Below, piece after piece: positions 1 to 3,973 of a stretch of 5,428 nt of DNA. How positions within the stretch are numbered: position 1 is the first letter of the stretch; the number at the start of each line of letters is the position of its first letter. The notes under the pieces were generated by a model. That model was not told the origin of the DNA. It did no database searches and worked only from the letters and a program-made list of their open reading frames with translations. The translations under genes and the position numbers were made by a program. The stretch comes from Victivallales bacterium (GTDB lineage: Bacteria > Verrucomicrobiota > Lentisphaeria > Oligosphaerales > Oligosphaeraceae), in the NCBI GenBank assembly GCA_017538465.1, contig JAFYIW010000331.1, forward strand, positions 1 to 5,428. The letters run 5' to 3'.

Positions 1-942
1 ACGGGAGAGGGCTGGCAGGGCGGCATTGCCCATGGCGACGGCAAAGATGCCGATGGGGAGATAGACGAGGCGATGCGAATAATTCAGCCCGCCGATGGCG
101 GCACTTCCCAGATACAGCGAAAAACATTTGTCAATCAGGCTGTTGATTTGCATGACACCAGCGCCGATGACGCCTGGGAGAATGCGTAGGCATAGTTCCT
201 TGACTTCCGGGGCGCGCCAATCTGGCTTGAAATGGAAGCGATAGCCACGGCCCCTGGCGGCCACGGCCAGGATGATGAGTTCCAATGCCCCCCCCAGCAA
301 AGTTGCGCCACAGAAAAGATAGAGTGCACGGAGGTCGTCATTATGCAAACCTGCCCAGGCCAAGAAGAAGATGGAGCCAACCTGTACCAGGTTAAAGACA
401 ATCTGTACGGCAGCGGGCAGCAGGAAGGATTTGAGGCTGTTCAGAACCGCGCTGAAGGCGCCTGCGCTGCAGATGAGGACCGCGAAGGGCATCAGCAGGG
501 GCAGGATATAGAACGTCAGTTGCGTGGTCTCATTCTGCGCAAATCGTCCGCTGAAATAGAGTCCGCAGGAACATGCCGCAAAGAATGCAGCTACAGCGGT
601 GACAGCAAGGGCCTGAACGGAGATGGCGCGATTGGCCAATTGCCAGGCCTCCTCGCGCCTCTCTGTCGCCAGGCGTTCTGAAAGCATCGGCACGAAGGCG
701 CTGGTGAATGCCCCTTCGCTGAAAAGTTGCCGTAGGCTATTGGGCACGGCGAAGGCGACGCTATATGCAGCCTGACAGATGCCTGTCGCCCCCCAATACC
801 ATGCCGCTGTGACATCGCGTGCCAAGCCGGAAATCCGGCTGGCGAAGATGCCGACACTGCTGGCCAGCCAGGAACGCCCAAGCCCCGGCGTATTCGCCGC
901 TGACGTTTTCGTGGTGGCAGATTCGTTGGAGGACGCGCTCAT
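1..942 (-). CDS. murJ: Lipid II flippase MurJ (MviN family), N-terminal 314 residues, cut by window edge
   Basis: MurJ moves the peptidoglycan precursor lipid II across the cytoplasmic membrane. The frame is open from an ATG at 942 to the window edge, so about 200 C-terminal residues of a family usually near 500 are missing. After a Ser/Thr-rich hydrophilic N-terminus of about 23 residues come family signatures: SRISGLARD at 35-43, PNSLRQLFSEGAFTSAFVP at 67-85, LPGVIGAGVMQINSLID at 255-271 and NYSHRLVYLPIGIF at 287-300. Several hydrophobic helices lie between them. Arg36, Arg42, Arg71 and Arg291 line up with E. coli Arg18, Arg24, Arg52 and Arg270, and Glu76 lies in the conserved GEGAF-like motif. 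The TM2 stretch that usually reads TDAF is CQAAY here, so the acidic residue is absent. Codons 216-219 contain eight consecutive G. The start overlaps the thrH stop as ATGA and has no well-spaced Shine-Dalgarno, which suggests translational coupling. Family assignment is secure; the start is likely but not proven. Confidence 0.95.
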   Translation of the reverse strand, partial: MSASSNESATTKTSAANTPGLGRSWLASSVGIFASRISGLARDVTAAWYWGATGICQAAYSVAFAVPNSLRQLFSEGAFTSAFVPMLSERLATERREEAWQLANRAISVQALAVTAVAAFFAACSCGLYFSGRFAQNETTQLTFYILPLLMPFAVLICSAGAFSAVLNSLKSFLLPAAVQIVFNLVQVGSIFFLAWAGLHNDDLRALYLFCGATLLGGALELIILAVAARGRGYRFHFKPDWRAPEVKELCLRILPGVIGAGVMQINSLIDKCFSLYLGSAAIGGLNYSHRLVYLPIGIFAVAMGNAALPALSR

Positions 943-1553
943 CCTCGGTCAAACTCGGTGATGTAGTTCTGTATCTCGGAATACTCGTTGACGACAGGGA
1001 ATTGCGGGAACTGCGCGCGGACCTTGTCGGAGGGGCGGAAGAGCAGTCCCAGGTGCGCCTCGGTCAGCATCGCGGTGTCGTTGTAGGAGTCGCCCATGGC
1101 GACCACGCGGAAATTCAGTTGCTTGAAGGCCAGCGCGGCGTGGCGTTTGCCGTCAAGGAGCCGTTGTTTATAACCGGTGACGGCGCCATCGGCGGCCACC
1201 TCAAGGTTATTGCAGAAAAGCGTTGGATAGCCGAGCTGCTTCATCAGCGGCATCGCGAACTCATAGAAGGTGTCGGAGATGATGACATTGGGATGGCGTG
1301 CGGAAAGCCATTCCATGTATTCCTTGGCGCCTGGCAGGGGACGCATAGTGGCGATGACCTTCTGGATGTCCTGCAATTTGAGATTGTGTTCCTTGAGGAT
1401 GCGAAGCCGATGCTGCATCAACTCGTGATAATCCGCGACGTCGCGGGTGGTTAGACGTAATTCCGGAATGCCGGTCTTCTCGGCAAAGGCGATCCAGATT
1501 TCAGGAACCAGGACTCCTTCAAGGTCCATGGCGACGATTAAAGGCGACTTCAT
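939..1553 (-). CDS. thrH: ThrH: phosphoserine phosphatase / homoserine phosphotransferase (HAD superfamily)
   Basis: This 204-residue cytosolic protein closely resembles Pseudomonas ThrH from memory, notably the stretch LEGVLVPEIWIAFAEKTGI at 11-29. ThrH dephosphorylates phosphoserine and can pass the phosphate to homoserine, linking serine and threonine synthesis. HAD motifs are in order: motif I DLEGV with nucleophile Asp10 and Glu12 in place of the usual second Asp, as is normal for ThrH; motif II Ser93 in ISDTF; motif III Lys136; motif IV GDSYND at 154-159. The length matches the family, so it looks complete and functional. I chose the ATG at 1553; an in-frame TTG one codon upstream (1556) is possible. 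Neither has a Shine-Dalgarno: the upstream bases are pyrimidine-rich, ending CTAACCTTTTG. The gene follows a 220-base structured spacer after the VWA gene and overlaps murJ by four bases. Confidence 0.95.
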   Translation of the reverse strand: MKSPLIVAMDLEGVLVPEIWIAFAEKTGIPELRLTTRDVADYHELMQHRLRILKEHNLKLQDIQKVIATMRPLPGAKEYMEWLSARHPNVIISDTFYEFAMPLMKQLGYPTLFCNNLEVAADGAVTGYKQRLLDGKRHAALAFKQLNFRVVAMGDSYNDTAMLTEAHLGLLFRPSDKVRAQFPQFPVVNEYSEIQNYITEFDRG

Positions 1554-1564
1554 CAAAAGGTTAG

Positions 1565-1577
1565 GCGGCTGCGCCGC
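1565..1577 (-). repeat. Small G/C hairpin just upstream of thrH
   Basis: The sequence GCGGC-TGC-GCCGC forms a 5-bp stem with a three-base loop. In the transcript its 3' edge lies about 11 bases before the thrH ATG, where a Shine-Dalgarno would be expected. It could affect initiation of thrH or simply be the edge of the spacer repeat. It is too short to be strong evidence by itself. Confidence 0.4.
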
Positions 1578-1601
1578 AGGTTAGAGGTGAGAGGTTAGAG
1601 G
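1578..1601. repeat. Tandem AGGTTAGAGG repeat, 14-base period
   Basis: AGGTTAGAGG occurs at 1578-1587 and again at 1592-1601, giving a 14-base period. A shorter AGGTTAG lies at 1558-1564, on the other side of the small hairpin. On the transcribed strand these read CCTCTAACCT. Only two full units are present, so this is a minor tandem repeat. Tracts of this kind in spacers may vary in copy number between strains. Confidence 0.55.
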
Positions 1602-1602
1602 C

Positions 1603-1625
1603 GGGAGAGGAGAGGGAGGGAGGGA
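1603..1625 (+). repeat. All-purine tract with four GGG runs (possible G-quadruplex)
   Basis: All 23 bases are purines on the plus strand. GGG runs lie at 1603-1605, 1614-1616, 1618-1620 and 1622-1624. The last three are separated by single A, and the first by an 8-base loop, slightly over the common 7-base limit for a G-quadruplex. Genes here are transcribed from the minus strand, so the G-rich strand is the template and the RNA would be C/U-rich. Confidence 0.45.
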
Positions 1626-1645
1626 CGCGCTCCTGCCTTCGTCCC
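1622..1645 (-). repeat. Hairpin GGGACG / CGTCCC with 12-base loop
   Basis: GGGACG at 1622-1627 and CGTCCC at 1640-1645 are perfectly complementary, closing a 12-base loop. Loop bases 1630-1637 are also the left arm of the long-range inverted repeat pairing with 1701-1708, so the transcript could fold as a hairpin with a pseudoknot, or switch between two structures. This is inferred from base complementarity alone. Confidence 0.4.
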
Positions 1646-1712
1646 GTGGACTTCGGCGTGGCAAGTCAGCGCGCCCTGCCGGCAGAGTTGGGCTTGAGAT
1701 GGCAGGAGTGCG
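1626..1712. repeat. Imperfect 12-bp inverted repeat enclosing a 10-bp palindrome
   Basis: Bases 1626-1637 are complementary to 1701-1712 at 11 of 12 positions, with eight consecutive perfect pairs next to the 63-base interior. The interior holds the perfect palindrome CTGCCGGCAG at 1676-1685. This architecture, about 87 bases long, fits a small structured repeat or miniature element, or an RNA with a long basal stem. I saw no flanking target-site duplication and no transposase, so mobility is not shown. Confidence 0.5.
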
Positions 1713-1728
1713 GGGGCGACAGCCCCCG
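1711..1728 (-). repeat. Strong 7-bp G/C hairpin downstream of the VWA gene
   Basis: CGGGGGC and GCCCCCG flank a four-base loop (GACA on the plus strand, UGUC in the transcript). The stem begins about 45 bases past the VWA stop codon. It is the most stable local structure in the spacer, but the bases after it in the transcript are GCACTCC and not a U run, so it does not qualify as a standard intrinsic terminator. Possible roles are RNA 3'-end protection, partial attenuation, or part of a dispersed repeat. Confidence 0.5.
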
Positions 1729-1773
1729 TGGGATTGTGGCGCGGTGCCGTGCACTGCAAGAAAATCGCGGTGG

Positions 1774-3621
1774 TCAATACAGCGAGAAGGTCCGGTGTTG
1801 TTTGCGCAGTTCGGCAATGGCCTCTTCTAGCCGAGCAATTTCCGCGGGGTTGTTCGAGGAATTACGCAGCGCAAGCAGGAAAAGCAATTTTTGGCCCGCC
1901 CAGCGATCCGGGAGCATCTCATCTCCCTGCGGGCAGCCTGCCAGTCGTCGTTCGAATATGAGGCTTCGCGTGGTCTGGGTGGCGTCCCGTCCGGTGATGC
2001 GGAGGGTTAGAGTGCTGTTACGGTCGCTGTAGCGTCCTAAAATGACAAGGGACTGGTTGCGGTAGAGATGGGGAAGTCTTCGGGGATAGATTTCCAGCGG
2101 GTCGGCTCCTTGCAGCACATGGCATTGCACATCCGCGACGATGATGCTGGAATAACTTTGGAAGAAGTCGGCCATTCCACCGCGGATTTCCTGTAGGGTG
2201 TCCACATGCTGCAGTTTTCCGTGGTTGAGATAGCCCAAAAAGGCGAGGAGCGAATGATTGGTCTTGGCGTTGTCGCCCGCGCTGAATGGGAAGATGGAGA
2301 CGTTGCCCGGATTCTGGCCAATGATTTCATGCAAAAAATCATTGTCCTGAAAGATGTTGACCGTGGATTTCCCGTCGGTGAGCAGAAAGATGTTCAAAGG
2401 ACGACGGAGGTCGCCGTTGCCCTGTTTGACAAATGGGGCCAATCCTCCGAAGACATCCGTTTTCCCGCCGTACGGAAGGCGTCCGACCATCTCGCCGGCG
2501 GCTTGGAGATTCTGGGGAGTGGCGGGCAGAAAACCCTCAAAGAACTTGTAAGGCTTGTCGTTGAAGGAAATGACATTGAAGCGATCTTGGGGATTCAGGG
2601 CGGGTAGAACCTCCTTGATGGCTTGCCGGAATTGCTCGAATTTCGGCAGCGAGATGCTCCCGGACCGGTCCACAATGAAGAGAATGTCCTTGGGCATTTC
2701 GTCCATGGCGTCGCTGTTGCGGCGCGGACTGATCTCGACCTGGAAATAACCGCCATTGCTGGCAGGGTCAGGATAGACGGTCACCCGCACGTTCACAAAT
2801 TCGTCCAACGGCTGCGGAGGAACAGGCTGTTGCTGCGCTGGAGCAATGGCAATCTGCCGTGGCGGCTTCACGGGAGGCGAGGCCGGCACCGCGGGCTCCG
2901 GCATTGTCGGCGCTGGCAATTCCGGAATGTCAAAGTCGCCTTCGCCAATGCCCGGGAGGCCGATTGCGGGAGCGGTGACTTGGGAGCTGATGCGGCGCAC
3001 GCCGGGAAGTTGTCCGCCGGTCAGATCGAGTTCACCGGGAGTGGCTAGGCTGGGCAACTTGATGTCGCTGGATACAATCTCTCGCGGGATGTCGGCGAAA
3101 AACGGCCGGAGTGGATCGGCATTGATGGGGACGGCATCGACTTTCACCGCGACAATTTCCGGCGCGGGCGCGGTCGGAATGGGGATTTCCCTTGGGCCAA
3201 CGGCCGATGGCGGCAATTCAGCGGGGGATTCGTTAATGCCAGCCATTTCATAAAGGCTCACTGGTTGTTCGTGGAGGACTTCCTGGAGAGCGTCAGCCAT
3301 GCGTCGCCGCATGTCATCGGGCGTGAAGAGATTCGGCAGGGAATCGAGATCCAGGTCTGACGGCTGGTCTTGGAGCTGGAATTCCACCGCTTTGTCGGAA
3401 GAGGACTTCCCGGATTTCATCACCTGTTCAATTTGGGCCAGGTCATCCAGGATGTTCTGGGGGGACAAGGTGAGCGGCGTCAAAGCCTCCGTCAAACCGG
3501 CGTCAGCAGGTGGATTTAAAATGCGGTTAGCTCCGAGCAAATGCATGGGCATACGGAAAAGCAAAAGGTGCAATACCAGCGATAACGCCAAAGACAAGAT
3601 GGCAAAAGTTCTGGTTTTCAC
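1774..3621 (-). CDS. Membrane-anchored von Willebrand factor A protein, TonB-like N-terminus, possibly short at C-terminus
   Basis: I recognise the domains of this 615-residue protein but no named gene. Residues 7-23 form one hydrophobic segment after a basic start, resembling a TonB-type signal anchor; no lipobox is visible. Residues 35-130 are mixed helical. Residues 130-275 are rich in Pro and acidic residues, like a periplasm-spanning linker. A VWA domain occupies about 311-490, with a complete metal-binding MIDAS site: DRSGS at 318-322, Thr388 in GGKTD, and Asp416 in LLTDG. After it, a beta-rich part (about 491-560) and a helical tail resemble inter-alpha-trypsin-inhibitor-like bacterial VWA proteins, but I see no VIT domain before the VWA. 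Such domains bind protein ligands through a divalent metal. The GTG start is fixed by AGGAG six bases upstream. The gene lies 72 bases after the NFU gene. The end, FSLY-stop, lacks the Tyr-Thr-Ser-containing tail expected for the family. Confidence 0.9.
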   Translation of the reverse strand: MKTRTFAILSLALSLVLHLLLFRMPMHLLGANRILNPPADAGLTEALTPLTLSPQNILDDLAQIEQVMKSGKSSSDKAVEFQLQDQPSDLDLDSLPNLFTPDDMRRRMADALQEVLHEQPVSLYEMAGINESPAELPPSAVGPREIPIPTAPAPEIVAVKVDAVPINADPLRPFFADIPREIVSSDIKLPSLATPGELDLTGGQLPGVRRISSQVTAPAIGLPGIGEGDFDIPELPAPTMPEPAVPASPPVKPPRQIAIAPAQQQPVPPQPLDEFVNVRVTVYPDPASNGGYFQVEISPRRNSDAMDEMPKDILFIVDRSGSISLPKFEQFRQAIKEVLPALNPQDRFNVISFNDKPYKFFEGFLPATPQNLQAAGEMVGRLPYGGKTDVFGGLAPFVKQGNGDLRRPLNIFLLTDGKSTVNIFQDNDFLHEIIGQNPGNVSIFPFSAGDNAKTNHSLLAFLGYLNHGKLQHVDTLQEIRGGMADFFQSYSSIIVADVQCHVLQGADPLEIYPRRLPHLYRNQSLVILGRYSDRNSTLTLRITGRDATQTTRSLIFERRLAGCPQGDEMLPDRWAGQKLLFLLALRNSSNNPAEIARLEEAIAELRKQHRTFSLY

Positions 3622-3627
3622 GAATTG

Positions 3628-3632
3628 CTCCT
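3628..3632 (-). promoter_or_regulatory. Shine-Dalgarno AGGAG for the VWA gene
   Basis: AGGAG on the minus strand is followed by six bases (CAATTC) and then GTG. This supports the GTG start at 3621, which gives a proper basic-then-hydrophobic N-terminus. Confidence 0.85.
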
Positions 3633-3693
3633 ACGTTCAGTGTCCACGCAACGCATGAGTTTGCCACAAAAATCTGGAGGACTGGCGGATATG

Positions 3694-3939
3694 CTACTCC
3701 TCCTCGCGCTCGACCGCGATGTCCTGAGAGACCTGCTCCTTCAGAATGCGCTCGATGCCGCCTTTCAGCGTCATCATCGCGTATGGACAGGAACCGCAGT
3801 GGCCGACGAGCTTGAGCACGACGGTGTTGCCATCCTCGCCGTCAAAGCGGATGAATTCGAGGTCGCCGCCATCTTGTTGGAGGTTCCCTCGCAGAGCCTC
3901 AAGAAGGTCGAGGACTTGCTGTTGTTGGTCTTGAGTCAT
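3694..3939 (-). CDS. NifU C-terminal (NFU) domain Fe-S cluster scaffold protein
   Basis: This 81-residue cytosolic protein is a stand-alone NFU domain. Such proteins carry a labile Fe-S cluster, usually shared between two subunits, and hand it to target enzymes. Signature parts are LRGNLQQDGGDLEFIRFDG at 16-34 and GHCGSCPYAMMTLKGGIERIL at 47-67 (key cysteines Cys48 and Cys51 in CxxC). The C-terminus is short and acidic. There is no IscU-like or A-type N-terminal domain, so it is neither full-length NifU nor E. coli-type NfuA. The frame stays open upstream to 4254 into valS, but that extension lies antisense-free in the wrong frame of valS and has no family similarity; the ATG at 3939 has AGGAG eight bases upstream. 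The gene begins 34 bases after the valS stop, which suggests co-transcription. Assignment is firm; its client proteins are unknown. Confidence 0.94.
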   Translation of the reverse strand: MTQDQQQQVLDLLEALRGNLQQDGGDLEFIRFDGEDGNTVVLKLVGHCGSCPYAMMTLKGGIERILKEQVSQDIAVEREEE

Positions 3940-3947
3940 GGCTGAAT

Positions 3948-3952
3948 CTCCT
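3948..3952 (-). promoter_or_regulatory. Shine-Dalgarno AGGAG for the NFU gene
   Basis: AGGAG lies eight bases before the ATG at 3939 and sets that start over longer in-frame options reaching into valS. It sits inside a small inverted repeat, AATCT-AGG-AGATT in the minus strand (3945-3957), so part of it could be paired in the mRNA. That stem is only five mostly A-T pairs and probably weak. Confidence 0.8.
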
Positions 3953-3973
3953 AGATTATTTATAGTAAGTATG

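Larger units (their letters stand above)
1554..1773. other. Structured spacer between the VWA gene and thrH, no supported gene
   Basis: These 220 bases are the only sizeable non-coding stretch in the window. Short open frames cross them on both strands but show Arg/Pro/Ser-rich composition and no recognisable domain, so I do not call a gene. The region holds a 7-bp G/C hairpin, a 12-bp imperfect inverted repeat, a 10-bp palindrome, an all-purine tract and AGGTTAG repeats, listed separately. None of the hairpins is followed by a T run in the direction of transcription, so no classical intrinsic terminator is present. The density of inverted repeats resembles a dispersed intergenic repeat or a small non-autonomous mobile element, but one copy in one window cannot prove this. 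It could also be a structured RNA leader for thrH-murJ. Confidence 0.6.

Noticed and set aside
232..681. 149-codon plus-strand open frame
   Set aside because: It is antisense to murJ, whose reading frame matches the family across the whole stretch.
819..1454. 211-codon plus-strand open frame
   Set aside because: It lies antisense to thrH and murJ, which have full family signatures. Its predicted protein has no recognisable domain.
1554..1773. CRISPR array or tRNA gene in the spacer
   Set aside because: Repeats are too short and too few for a CRISPR array, and no cloverleaf or T-loop consensus is visible.
1581..1817. Short minus-strand frame crossing the end of the VWA gene and the spacer
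   Set aside because: It is Arg/Pro/Ser-rich, overlaps the VWA gene in another frame and has no ribosome site or domain. Only its DFLAV stretch is kept, as a possible frameshift remnant.
2206..3048. Two long plus-strand open frames opposite the VWA gene
   Set aside because: They are antisense to the VWA domain and linker and look like G+C-driven open frames without protein character.
3622..3693. Promoter or terminator between the NFU and VWA genes
   Set aside because: I saw no convincing -35/-10 pair, and the short TTTTT in the minus strand has no preceding stem.
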